Of a stretch of 64,000 bases of DNA, positions 36,541 to 48,444 are shown piece by piece. The notes under the pieces were generated by a model. That model was not told the DNA's origin and ran no database searches. It saw only the letters and a list, made by a program, of their open reading frames with translations. The translations under genes were made by a program, and so were the position numbers. The DNA comes from Cheiracanthium punctorium (lineage: Eukaryota; Arthropoda; Arachnida; Araneae; Cheiracanthiidae): the NCBI GenBank assembly GCA_038373885.1, contig JAWZYV010016944.1:1984001-2048000 (forward strand), read 5' to 3'. Each line of letters opens with the position of its first letter. The stretch's first letter is position 1.

Positions 36541-37855
36541 TATGCACACTATGCAAAATGTATTAATACAGTAATAAATTGAGCTTAATAATAACTAACT
36601 TGTTTCTATTCAACTTACTACTGTATGTAGTGCTCACTGTAACTATGGAAACTATGACAATTTCCAATAATTAATGAGTAATACAGTAATATGTATATAT
36701 AATTAAGGTTAAACCCTAATAAGCAATATTATTCCAATTATGTATCATTTTGATTTCATATTTTATATAATTTTGTAATATACTACATGTACAATGTAAT
36801 GTATGAGAACATAGATAATAAAATTTGAAAATCAAAAAGTATTGTACCCTTGATAAGTTGACCACCTGTCTACACTGACCACGAAAATGCTGAACCACTG
36901 GGTGGTCAACTTAGCAGGTTTCACTGTATTATTAAATACATTAGATTGTGTTTCATTCAGCTTAAAATTTAGTGACTTAAAATATTTTGTAATGTGAAAT
37001 CAACAGATTAAAGTATAATTAAGCAATATTATTTGCAAATGCATTTAAAAATACATGTTAAAAAATACGTTTTTCTTTTTGCTCTGAAATTATTCAGCTG
37101 AATATGTAGAAATATTCGCCAAACAGCCGAATATAATACTGGCTGAACATTTGCCAAATCCCTAGTTGACAGGTGAATGGAACCGGTGGCACGAGCCAAT
37201 AATGGCTGTGGGGCAGAGGTTGTGCATCCTTGATTTAAATCATTGACACCCTGGCATTGATACATAGAGAAGGCAACAAGTCAGTAATAAATGCTACTAT
37301 CCTATTGGCTGCAAACAGCCAGAATATAAAACTCGAACAATTGGTAATTTTTTCAACTAAAAAAAAAAATGTAAAAAATTATTTTTTTTATAGTAAAGAA
37401 CACTGCACAAGAAAAAAATGAAATACAGATGCAGCACTTTCCTTTATTTTTCAAATTGTGGTGTGAAAAAGACACAAAGGTCAATGAATATACAAAGGGG
37501 AAAATACTTTTTTGTTTAGATGCATGTACAAATGTCTTAATTTTAAAATAATTATTAAAAAATGTGTTTGTTTTTACTTAAAAGAAAAAAAGGGGGTCAT
37601 TGTTCATTCAGTCAATCTAATGCAAATCCACATATATTCTTTTAAAATCGCAGAATTAGTGTGGCGATTTCTCAACTTAGTATTCAAACTTTCAAATGCA
37701 CTTAAAATTATAAAAATAAAATCGAAATAAGCATTTGTGTACTGTGTAACTGAATTAAAGATATGAATAAAGTAAAAGAAAATACTCATTTACCAAAAGG
37801 ATGCATTATGATTATATAATCTGTTGTTTTTTTAAAAATGCAGAATTCCACATAT

Positions 37856-38142
37856 CCACAGAAGATTCTCATCCTTGGTGAACACTTGGCTGCATACATC
37901 AATACAACAGTTAAGTTCCTTCCAAACTCTACTCAACATGGTACTAACAACATTATTGATCACACATATTATCCTTTCCTAACCTTATAGCAGGGTGGAG
38001 ATGAACTGCATGGAAGGATAATACATGTTATCGATAACACTAATAGTCCCATGTTGAGTAGAGTGTGGCAGGAACTGGACTATCGCATTGATGCATGTTG
38101 TGTGACCAAGGAATCATACATAGAAAATTTTCAAGGTATGTA
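37856..38142. repeat. Palindrome of two Tc1-like transposase C-termini
   Basis: On the plus strand 38050-38140 reads MLSRVWQELDYRIDACCVTK. On the minus strand 37950-37860 reads MLSRVWKELNCCIDVCS. Both resemble the C-terminus of Tc3/mariner transposases (W-x-E-L-x-Y-R-x-D-x-C). The two arms are about 120 bases each around a spacer centred near 37998, so this is a head-to-head inverted duplication rather than a complete element. Confidence 0.7.
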
Positions 38143-38330
38143 AATAAAAATTGAATTGTTTCTGTATTCTTCCAAATGTTCTTTTTTGATGTAACATTCT
38201 TAGTTCTTTTACTATAGTGCTTCGAAACTTCGAGGAATGAATAACCCTGTATTGAAGAATAAAGCTCACAGTTGTTACAGGCAATAAAAATTAAATAAAT
38301 ACAATAAAATTTTAAACAAAAAAAAATTAC

Positions 38331-38424
38331 CTCAAACATGAAATTGCAGAATCCATTAAGAACATTTACCAATTCATCATAAAGACTCACAGGACAACGA
38401 TAAAAAAATGGCTTCAAAAATGTT
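38331..38424 (-). CDS. XPO5: Exportin-5 internal exon
   Basis: A 94 bp exon with one leading base and 31 codons, ending in phase 0. It reads TFLKPFFYRCPVSLYDELV, then NVLNGFCNFMFE. Human exportin-5 has FVKPLVLFCPPEHYEALV followed by the LGPLFTYLHM helix at this point, so the lysine-proline, cysteine-proline and glutamate-alanine/leucine-valine pattern is kept. The acceptor is TTTTCTCAAG and the donor GAG|GTAATT. The leading A needs a preceding exon ending in AG or CG, which would give the conserved arginine. That preceding exon (about 45 codons expected) was not found. Downstream lies the 15.9 kb intron with the nested transposons. Confidence 0.85.
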
Positions 38425-38689
38425 CTTGAGAAAATTAAGGATTTTGATTCACATAAATTATCATTAATTAGTATTATAAAAAGAAATAAAGAAAAATTAT
38501 ACATATTTTTAGAAAGAGAGAAACCTTACAAATTTTATCAACGTTTAATTAGTTTAGGTGAAGATTTGAATAAAATCAATAATGGCCCTATGCAAGAAGT
38601 TGTGAATCCTTGATTTAAATCAAAATTGATTATTTCTTCAAGATTTTCTCAATGTCAATGATATGTTGATCATTTTTTTTAACCAACTA

Positions 38690-38890
38690 AAAATTCCAGA
38701 GCTGGGAATCAAACCCAGGACTACTGTTTAACGCATAGCTGCTCTACCACTGAGCTACTGTGGGGTGATTTCCAGATGAAATTTCTTGCATAAGAACCAC
38801 TGGCATTTATCTTCTACAAACCAGATTGAACCGATAACATTATTTCGTGACAACTTTGATACACAGCGGATATTAAGACATCTTTAGAAA
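38690..38890 (-). repeat. SINE copy 4
   Basis: On the minus strand it has the A-box TAGCTCAGTGGTAGAGC, the B-box-like GGTTTGATTCC and the leader AAATGCCAGTGGTTCTTATG. The tRNA-like arm CTGGG/CCCAG is intact. It stands next to copy 5 in the same orientation. The sequence AAACCTTACAAATTT with AATTAGTTTAGG occurs both at 38522 and 38892, which shows that the pair arose as a tandem duplication. Confidence 0.8.
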
Positions 38891-38929
38891 GTGAGAAACC
38901 TTACAAATTTCATCAACCTTCAATTAGTT

Positions 38930-39125
38930 TAGGAAGATTTGGAGTGTTTAGGTTTATCAAATTTTGACCAACTATGCAAAAAGTTCCAAAGCTGGGGATC
39001 AAACCCAGGATTACTGCTTAACGTGCTGGTGCTCTACCACTGAGCTACTGTGGGACGATTCCCAGATAAAATTTTGCATATGAGAAATTTCATCTGGGAA
39101 TCATCCCAGATTATCAGGGATTTTA
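38930..39125 (-). repeat. SINE copy 5
   Basis: On the minus strand it has the A-box TAGCTCAGTGGTAGAGC, the B-box GGTTTGATCCC and the tail AACCTAAACACTCCAAATC. The AATTTCATCTGGGAATC leader word appears in inverted orientation at 39086, so the end of the copy folds back on itself. Confidence 0.8.
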
Positions 39126-39152
39126 TTTTTATTTTATTATATTACTAACTGA

Positions 39153-39480
39153 AGTACCCGTTCTTCGCAAGGGAATGAATGGACATTTTGATATTATGAT
39201 TTGTTGTGATTACTATTTAATGTAATAAAGAGATATAGCAAAATGGATATCGTGTTATATTGTGTTCAATAAACATGCATACCGAATTTCAAGGCAATTG
39301 TTTGTACGGTGCAGAAGGCCACGTGGCATAGTGCAATCTAGGGACGAGTTTTAGCAAAACGGATATGTCGAAAATATTCTTTGCATTCAGATATCGATGT
39401 ATACGAGTTTTCATGACGATCGGTTGGACAGTCCCGAAGTTCATGTGTTGACTTTAGGGAGGATGGTGGGATTCATGACC
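39153..39480 (-). mobile_element. Helitron-type 3' terminal segment
   Basis: On the minus strand it ends CCCTTGCGAAGAACGGG (hairpin with CCC/GGG stem), then TACTTCAGTTAG followed by T. This resembles other Helitron ends although the last four bases are TTAG and not CTAG. The inner sequence (GAGTTTTCATGACGATCGGT, GGACAGTCCCGAAG) has the look of non-autonomous Helitron repeats. The 5' end was not identified. Confidence 0.5.
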
Positions 39481-41520
39481 CAAATTTAAAAAGTCTTGCC
39501 GAAAAGAGTCACAGGGGCGAGAGCCTCCCGCCCTCAAAAATTCAGCATTTTTCAGGAAAATTTTACTTTTTGTAACAATACATCCCGCTTCTGAGAAATT
39601 CTCTGATTTTTGGATAATTTGGTTGCATCTAAAACACAGAATCTAGCTTAAGAAATCTACAAATAAAAGGCATAAAATCGGTACTGGGCCCTCATCTACT
39701 GATTTCAGCATAACCGTGCAATCCCCGATTTCGAAATCGAAACTTCCCCGGTCTTTTCTCCATTAAGTACGAATCTTTTGAGCACAGTACATGCTTCAAA
39801 TCACCACATGTCTGTTCCAAAGCTTAATCTTTCATACTATACTTAGCTGATGCATCTTATTTAAGAAAGGGGAGGGAGGCAAAAATGTACAGCAATTAAA
39901 AACAGCTGTTCTAAAACATTTATATTAACTCTAACACTGGATCGGCCTTCCCATAATGGAAAACTATAAACGCTACTCATACTTAGTTTTGTTCCACTGG
40001 GCTCTTTATAAGGCTGAATTGTTCATTAAGTGTGACTTAAAAACAAACAAACTTATTTCACTCACAAAGCGATGTAGTCTAGTATTATTTATACAGCAAT
40101 TTAGCAGAGCTATAAAAGTTACTTGCACAGTGAAAAAACAAGAAACTTGGCTATGTGTAAAAAAAAAAAAAGACTAGGATTGATTAAGTTTAAAATAACT
40201 TAGTTTATTGAAGAACAGTATAAAAACATTTAATCACAGTCAATATTCAGTTAAGTCAATCATAGTAAATTATCACAGATACACCACACCAATATGAGAG
40301 CTTTCATTTCACTAGAAATGGCAAAAAAGTGCAAGTAAAAGCCAAAGCAAGCTAATCACTACACATTTGCACAAGTATTTATACTTATTGAATCACACAG
40401 TTAGCGTAAAATTACGGGCACTGAGCATGACTGGGAGAAGGTCATCCCATAGCAACACGTCCGTGGAAGCTCTACCGCCTGGTGGGAAAACTATAAACAC
40501 ACCATTCATCGAACGGCCAGCATCTGGTAAACATTGCCATTAGTGATGAAAAGAACTTAACTTAGTAACTGAGTATAGGAGCTTTACTATGCTCCAGATA
40601 TGCTCAAGTAATGATTTAATGTGACTTAGAAAGAAGTTAAAGGAGCTTTTAAAAAGGTACGTCAGGGTTTCTACAGATTTCACAGCTTTTGCTTCCCTGA
40701 CTTTCTCTGACATCTGTCATGCTCTTCCCTGACTTTTTATCTGGCATGCTTTCCTGAATTTTGCGTTTCTATTTTTAATATTACATCCTTTAATTAATAA
40801 CTTTTTATATATTTTGCCCCTATTTTACAAACAATAATAATAATAATAATAATAAAATCAATATACACAAAAATATTATTTGACATCGCTGGATTCTAAC
40901 AAAAACCATGTTTGATAATAATGTAGGATAAAATTAAGAATATTTCACCTGAACAAGATATGTTAATAAAGAAACTGAAAATAAAACAATTTCTACAATT
41001 AGGTTCAAATGGGATTCTTGTGATGTATTTTCTTGATTTTGCGGCAAAATTAAAATATTCTTGCATTTCCCTGACCTTCCTTCAATTTCTTGAAATTTCC
41101 CTGACTTTTTACCCAAATCCCTGACCAAAACTCATTTCCCTGACTTTCAGGTCTGTAGAAATCCTGTAAGTAAGATTATTTAACATTGACAAGAACATAT
41201 GGAATGTTAAGGGCATGCTGAAATATCTAACATATCGTTAAAGTGCAAAATCAGAGAAGAGCTCTTTTTCAGTAAGATTTTATTAGTAAAGTGTTTTAAG
41301 ACTTCAATTTTAACAAATCATTCATCTAGTACAGTGCACAACTGCCAACAGATATCAGCTTTCAGGGGTGTTGTGCCTGCGCCGTTTACATGTTTTACAG
41401 CCTAATTTGCACCATTTTCCTAAATTCGCTGGCAATTGGGATTTTTTCCATTGATTTGCACACAAATCTGCTATTTTCTTTATTTTGCAGATCAGTAGAT
41501 TTCTTCTTCCTTTATATTTT

Positions 41521-44500
41521 CAGGGTGTGCAGCAGACTTTCAAAAAGTTTTAGGTAGGAATTTTAGGAATCATTAGAAAAAATTTAGGATCTTTCAAAAA
41601 GGTATAATTACTATGTAATTGTACAATAATAACATATATAGTTCATATTATAAATAAATTTTGTTTAACATACCTAAACTTAAAAGAAATTGGAAAAATA
41701 AAAAATGATCCATATTAGAATTTAATAAAAATGAAGAATATTACTCCACCAAATCTATGTGACACAATTGTAATGCATAGCTGTACACAATCTGGAGGGG
41801 GGGAGGGAAGGTTACTTACCTTAAATGAGCATCATAGAAGTATTAATTTTGCGATTAAAAGAAAAAAAAATCAATAATGGATTAAAGAATCTTTTCTTTA
41901 AAAAAAAAAAATTGAAGCACACACACACACAAAGCATAACAAACTACTTGGTAATGTTAACGAACAAATTAACATTTAATTCTTTTTTTAAACAAAATCA
42001 TCTTTTTCATTTTCTAATTCTGACAGTTTACTATCTAAATTGCTGAGTTTAGAAGTTGCTTCAACAATTAAAACTTGCACTGTATTTAACTCAACAGTAT
42101 TTTTGTCCATATTTGCTTTAGTCAATCTGCTCGTTCCTTCAGTTAATGACGCTAAAGCAATTTCTTTTTCTTTCTTCAGGCGAGAAATTTCCACGTCAGT
42201 TTCACTTATTTTTAGATCTAAATCACTTTTTCTTTTCTTATTTCTTTAACAGTAGTTTCTTTCTCTTTCAATTCTTTTTCTCTCTGTAGTTTTTCTTCTT
42301 CTTTTTTCAGCCTTTCTAAATGCTCTTTGTATAATTTATGGCAATTCTTCACAGAATGTAACAATGATTTTGTTATTGGTACATTTGAGACACCACCATA
42401 ATTTTTCACAACATCCTTCACTAATCTTAATGATCTAATAGTGTCATCACTGAAATTTGTTTTGAACATCGCATTATTCACAGAAAAACCTCTTTCAGGA
42501 TCCGCATTGCCGTGTGGCAGAACCAATGATTTTTTTTATTAAACTTTCTAGATTAGAATACTTGACTTCCCTATTAGCATCTACTATATCAAATATATTT
42601 TGCTAATACATATCTATACGTAAATTTGAAAATGCCTCAAGTTTGTTTTGCAAAAGAATGTCGCACTTCACTTTCCACTCATCTCTTATTTTATCAATAT
42701 AATCATCAAATTTTTAGAATCTTGCAATTCTTGTAATGGCATTCAATCCTTCTGTAATAGCATGAGATTCAGTCATTTGTACAGATAAAGGCTGTAGCAC
42801 TTCCACGTCTTTTAAAACCTGGTTATCGTAAGGTAAATTCTTTTTTAAATATGCAGTGGTTTCTATTAGAGTCCTCCTAATATTTAAGACAAATTGTTTT
42901 TTCTTTTCTTCTTTAACATCATTTAGGAGGCTTTTAGTTTTTTCACCAATGTCCATTTCAGCTAATTTTTTCCAGCTGTTTTTGTCTTCTAGATCGATAC
43001 TTTTTATTTCTGCACCTACTTTCAAAACTAAATCATCTTTGATGAATATCATTAAGATGTTTTTCATGAGCTTGTTTATCTCACTATGCAATACATGTAT
43101 TTTTGGAGATTCAGCCTGAAACACTAAAGAAAAATTTTCAAAATATTTATGAGAAAAAACAATACAACTCAGGTAGCATGAAAATAATGGACTTTTTAAG
43201 AAGTGCCGAATTTGCGAATATCTTTCTGATGCATTTAACTGTCTTTTTGGGTGCGGGCAAAAACTTCAAAAAGTATTCCTTCATATTAGACAGCTGATCC
43301 AGAAGCCTCTGACTGACAGGTCCAGCAGATAGCCATCGACTACTAACATGTCTCAGTAAAAATTGAGCTGTATCCTGAGTTATATTTTCAATAGATTTAT
43401 AATCTTCCCGTCTTGCTGCACTATATTTCAGAAAATAATAAACATCAGTAGCAAATTCTTCAAAATTCATGTCAAGTTCATTTAATAAACACTTAAAGCC
43501 ATTATTTACAACATGGAGATTACACTTTCCCAAAGACAAAGTTTCTTTGCCAATTTCTGCTTTTAGTTTTTCATCAAATTTTTTCAAAACACTTTTGTTG
43601 ACATTTGGATTATCCATAGACAAACAAATTACTTTATTTAATAAATTAAATTCACTCAAAACGTCAACTAAACTTTCCAGTAAAATGTCGGCTGTTGCAT
43701 GTCCTAAAAACACACTAGTTAGATATCTGCAGGATACTTGATTAAACTCATCTGACCAGTATCTGGCATAAATATCCAACTGCCGTTTGACTTGGGCATT
43801 TGTTGTCTCGTCAAAAGCGAGTGATATCGAAGAGCAAGAAGAAAGAACATCTTTTAGCAGACTTTCAAAATGCTTTGTAATCCTGTGCGATATTATATAA
43901 GCAACTTTTTTCTCTTTCAGTTGCATTTGAGATGCAATAACAGAATCCGGGAACATTTCCTTGAATAATTCCACAGTCTCTGTGCAAGATTTAAAGGACA
44001 TATTAGCATCTGCAGTCCTCAGAGCCCACAAAGTTTCGGCTTTCGCAATCAGTAAATCTTCACTCATATCATTGCTCACGGAGTTGTTCTTCACCAGAGA
44101 TTCAAAAATAGATCGTGTATTTTTAAATTGACCATTAAATTTAAACTTGTGCCTTTTCCCTTTATGATGTGATCGCACTTGGGCAAAACCGCTGCTCGAT
44201 ATATCGAAGTTTTCACCACAAAGTGTACAACGTGCCAAACTGCAATTACTATCTACAGAAGAAAGCCATTCTTTTAATTTTACATTGTCTAGTTCCTTTT
44301 CTTTCCAGGATTCCTGGAACTTGGTTTTTCCGCTGGGCATTTTAGGATATAATTCAATTAAATCACTATTCTGACAGAAAACAGGTAGTAGAAAGGTAGA
44401 CTGACATACGCAGGGAAATGCAAGTGTTAGTAAACAATCCCGCTCGGAGGAGTACCGGAATGAATCACGTTAACCTATCGATACGAATAAACACCAAGAA

Positions 44501-44792
44501 AAGGAGCCTGGCAACTGGAAAACAGCTCGGGAAAAGCATGCAGCACATCCGCATGTAGTTTCACATACGTCACACATTACAACGCTTACTGCAGAAAAGT
44601 AGGAGGAGCAAGCGGAAGATTGCATTTCTTTCGACCAATCCAATGGTTTTACTGATAAGCCTTTGGCGATTTCTATATCTTCGGCAGGAAAGTGCCGATG
44701 CGTACTAACTCATTCAACAGAAAATGAAAAATCCTACAGATCCAGACTTTTTTAGGAATAAGAAGAAAATTTTAGGAGGACTGCAATCCCTG
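41521..44792 (-). mobile_element. Second hAT transposon, 3.27 kb
   Basis: The left end CAGGGTGTGCAGCAGAC and the right end (reversed) CAGGGATTGCAGTCCTC are imperfect inverted repeats. The 8-base flanks TATATTTT and TATTTTGT agree at 6 of 8 positions. TTTTAGGA words repeat near both ends. It holds a transposase gene on the minus strand that belongs to a different hAT lineage from the copy at 24634. Confidence 0.75.
41988..44340 (-). pseudogene. hAT transposase with coiled-coil tail (broken)
   Basis: The ATG at 44340 opens MPSGKTKFQESWK. A BED-type finger follows (CTLCGENF then VRSHHKGKRH). The hAT core is SLAFDETTN, VICLSMDNPNVNKS, GKCNLHVVNNGF and HVSSRWLSAGP. Next come FQAESPKIHVLHSEINKLM (43124 down) and the dimerisation motif NADPERGFSVNN (42510). 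The last 150 residues are rich in K and E (LERLKKEEEKLQREKE, then SKLSNLDSKLSELENEKDDF) and should form a coiled coil, an addition to the usual hAT end. Defects: a frameshift near 43180, in-frame TAA at 42714 and TAG near 42604, a frameshift near 42520 and another in an A-run near 42230. Confidence 0.88.
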
Positions 44793-47700
44793 TATTTTGT
44801 AGATTGATGAATTGCATTATTTTTTAATCCAACTTTTGGAAGTATTATACTGAGTCGTCGAAGTGCCGGCTCAAGGAACCAGCAGCTCCCTGGGACAGTC
44901 AAAGAATGATTCTAGGGGGAGGGAACTTTTTTTTTTTTTTTTTTTTAAGATTTATTTATCACAGAATGTGCATATATAATCATGCTGAAATATTTAACAT
45001 TGTCAAAGTCATTAGTTAGGTCGGACTGTCCAACCTGACAGTGGTCAAGTGAGCCTCCTTTGTAGATTCTTCATATTTATTATCATCATCATTTTTATTG
45101 ACTTCAGAATGCTAAAAGAATTACCTGAGCTGGGGAGGTGGAAGTCAATAGAAATTTTATAAATCATGAAAATATTCCTCGATATAACCAGGGTTTATTC
45201 GTTAAAGGCGAGATATACTGCCATAGACTTAACACACTACCAGCCAAGTACTTCTGATTTCCTTGTTGAATCCGTGTTTTCTGTCTAAATAGGGCTCGTT
45301 ATAAAAGAATTAGACTGATTTAAAAGGGGCACCTAAAATTAGCTTGCCTGGGGCAATAGCTACCTTAGGCTGCTCCTGCATTGTTGTCCTAATTTCAATC
45401 TTTTAGCATTCTCTAAGTTAAATCTGCAATGCTGTAATAGTAAAAACTTTATTTCTTTTTATTTACTTTTTAAAACTTTTTTTGCCCTTAAGAAAAATAG
45501 TAAAAAAAACTTGATTGAACAGGGTAGGCTTTAATATGAATGACATTGATGCAATGCATTTTAAAGTTAAAAAAGAATATTTTGACAAGGAAAAAAATAA
45601 GATCGTAACTTGATCCTACTTTTTCCTTTTATTGCTTTTAAGATGATCTACCACAGCATTTCTTTATTCTGAGTTACAAAACTGCTTCCCCCCCCCCCTC
45701 ACCTTGTGTATTTAAAAATTGCATAAGTTTATAATACCTAAATACAACATTAACCTACAAATATTATTTAAGTGTTTATTTTTCTGCAAATTACTTTCTG
45801 CTGTTTTACAAATTTCACATTATTTCCTCATTTTTGCTATTAATGTTTTCAGATTATCAACAATTGAAAATATTTTCAAATCATTCATGAATATTGATAA
45901 GATTTTTCTTTAGTGTTTAAAATTAAGTAAAAATAAGTAGTGTTTAAAATTAGGTCTAATGGAATTAGTATTTTTTTTTTCTCACTACCAAAACTTTCAA
46001 CTCCCTTCCATTTTATAAATGTTGGTAGGGAGACTCCCTTCCTTAAAAAAAAAAAAAAAAGTAAACAGGTAAAAGTTGTGCTGTTTAGACAGACTTATAG
46101 TTTTTTTTTTCTTAAATAGTTATACACAACAAAGTGAATGTCAACAGTGTTCTAAAAAAATGTTAAAGGATAGCAATGGTAAAATTTTGGAAGCTGACAT
46201 TTCATAATTGCAAATTTTTTGGTCAGCTGCTGTCCCATTGAGGAGGAAAAGGTAGAGAGAGCAATTGTAACACTAAACTGAGATATAAACATATAAGTCA
46301 TATGACTTATGGAAATGGTGCTGCAAAAATTATTTTATTTCCTTTGCCTCTCATTCTGGCTTCTATAATAAATAAAATGCTTGATTTTGTAAAACAGATG
46401 GCTATAAATAACCAAATCCATTCATTTTCTTTCCCAGTAAATACTGTTATCTTAGGCAGAGAAAGATGAAGCAAACTTTCTCCGTAAAATATAATTGGGT
46501 GCTCTCTCCACCTATTGCTTCTCTATACCAGCCCTTTTTGAACTACTTTCTTAAAAAGAAAAAAGCTTTATCAACTAGGTTCAGGATTCAAATTTTTACT
46601 TCAATAATAATATGGTATGGAACAGTGAATACACACATTTAATAGTTAAAATAGATATCTAAAAAAAGATATACTATAATAGTTATTTGGATATTATACA
46701 GTGTAACTTAAAAAGGATATGAATAAAAACTTTTATCTTGAAGTCCGAAAGATATGGAAGGCAATAGAAAAGACACTCAGTGAAGTAATTAGGAAGGTTA
46801 GGAATCATGTAAAAGTCAATGCTCAAATTTTCTGTGGAATCTCCTAAACTGTGCACACTGAAACAAAATATTTATCTATATAAAACACAACTTCCCACAT
46901 AAAAAAATAATAATTAATTAAACAATATAAAAACACATTTGCTAATGTCAAACTAAATAACAGAAGAGATAGATCATTATTAGGGAACCATTATTTTTAA
47001 AAAGAAGAGAATTCATGATATTTTGTAATTTTGGACCAGAAAGTGACAAATGTAAAGTTGGATCTATTTTATTTTTCAAATCTTCAAAGTCTATAAATGG
47101 TTAAATTTTCAGACCATAAATGATTCAAGTGTGTGCTTTAAACCTATTATTTTTGGGCGTGATAAAATATCGCCCAAGAAGTTGACATGGTTATAAAAAT
47201 ATTTTAAAAAATCCATCTTTAATAATGCATGTGTGTGCACATATACCGAAGTACAGTAGCAGTACATATTCAGAATGTACTGCTTTAGTGCCAAAATTAA
47301 ATAATCAATACAACACTATGTGACAAAAGTTTAACAGGCTGAAAATATAAAGAACAGCTTTCAGATCAGAATATTCACAGCTGCTTTGTAAACTGGAAAT
47401 GAATATATACAACAATGGTGAAAATGAATCTTAAATATGTTATTATGGCAAATTCGTAGCAAAATACATGGTATTCCAAAAAGGTAAAAACAGTCTTTAA
47501 TTCTTTATCTATTAGAGATATGTGAGAAGTGCAAATTGAAAAAAATGTTCAAAATAAGGCTGGAAATAAGACTGTCAAAACAAAATTCCTCTTGTTCATT
47601 TTCAAAAAGTTACACTTTTTAAATTTTTATACGACCACTGTACAAAACAAGTCCCAATTAATAAAATGTGTCCCATATACTGAAAAGGAGACACTAAAAA

Positions 47701-48444
47701 TTTGAGAACTATATGTTAAAAAGTGACAGAGATATGAATATAAATATAACACTGACTTAAACCACTTTTCAATGGCTATCGAAAGAAAGAAATCACGTCG
47801 AATGATCACATTTCAGGGGTCGTACAGAAATTACAAAAGCAAATCTTTTTTCCCACTCTAGGAATAAACGTTTACATACAAAATCATGCATAGCCCCCGA
47901 TAATCTTTCTTGAAAGATATCTATGCAACTTCGTATAATGAAAGGCTGAAATCTAGTACATCACCTCATTAGTGTATGGGGGCACATTTTGCTAATTGGG
48001 TATGTTTTGGTACGGAGATCATATGAAAATTAATGTAACTTCTTGAAAGTTAATAAGAGGAATTTTTTGTTAATGGAGTATTACTTCCAATCTTATTTTG
48101 AACATTTTAAAAATTTACACTGACCCCCTTACCTCTAATATATAAAGTATTAAAGCCCATTACCACCTTTTTGGGACACCCTCTATATTCCCTAAATACA
48201 AAATGAGGATAAGTAAATGCTAATACACACCGTAACTATGATTTATATTTGGATTTCACAAACTATTCCTATAATACTGCACTTAGAGAGTCTTTATATA
48301 CATATATATATATATTAGCTGCATGCCAATTCTTTGCATGGTAGGAAACGAAAATTTTCCTTACATGCGCGATTCCAATTAGTTCTAGTGATGTAGAAAA
48401 TAAAATAAAAGCAAAATTACTTGACTCTTGAAGAAAGTTTGTAT

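Larger units (their letters stand above)
34173..36926. mobile_element. pogo-type element carrying a Helitron and a MITE
   Basis: The ends CAGTGAAACCTGTGAAATTG and (reversed) CAGTGAAACCTGCTAAGTTG are inverted repeats flanked by TA at both sides. GTTGACCACC-type words repeat inside. Without the Helitron (34353-36108) and the MITE (36288-36540) it is about 740 bp and non-coding. Confidence 0.85.
24214..37164. mobile_element. Second-level hAT-like element
   Basis: An exact 8-base duplication GTTGACAG flanks it (24206-24213 and 37165-37172). The left end begins TAGATATGTAACG, followed by AATAGGGATTTGGCTGAA. The right end reads back as TAGGGATTTGGCAAATG. Repeated ATTCAGCC/GGCTGAA words lie inside both ends. 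Its own sequence is only 24214-24633, 34087-34172 and 36927-37164; the remainder is later insertions. Confidence 0.8.
23542..37253. mobile_element. Outermost hAT-like element of the nested stack
   Basis: The left end CAGGGTGTAAAAAATCATGA and the right end (reversed) CAGGGTGTCAATGATTTAAA are inverted repeats. Flanks ATATTGAT (23534-23541) and GCATTGAT (37254-37261) agree at 6 of 8 bases, as expected for an old hAT-type target duplication. Without its inserts it would be about 760 bp. A related fragment (TGTGAATCCTTGATTTAAAT) lies at about 38605. Confidence 0.65.
22411..38330. other. XPO5: Exportin-5 intron, 15.9 kb, filled by nested transposons
   Basis: The intron is bounded by the exon ending MFE and the exon starting KLSTAW. 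Of its length, 13.7 kb is one nested stack (23542-37253). The first 1.1 kb (22411-23541) is AT-rich without recognised features. The rest, 37262-38330, holds a palindrome of transposase remnants at 37856-38142. Confidence 0.85.

Noticed and set aside
38700..38770. tRNA gene on the minus strand
   Set aside because: The T-arm is intact, but the anticodon arm does not fold well and the flanks match the SINE family.
44714..44902. Open frame at the right end of the second hAT
   Set aside because: It crosses the transposon end and has no conserved motif.
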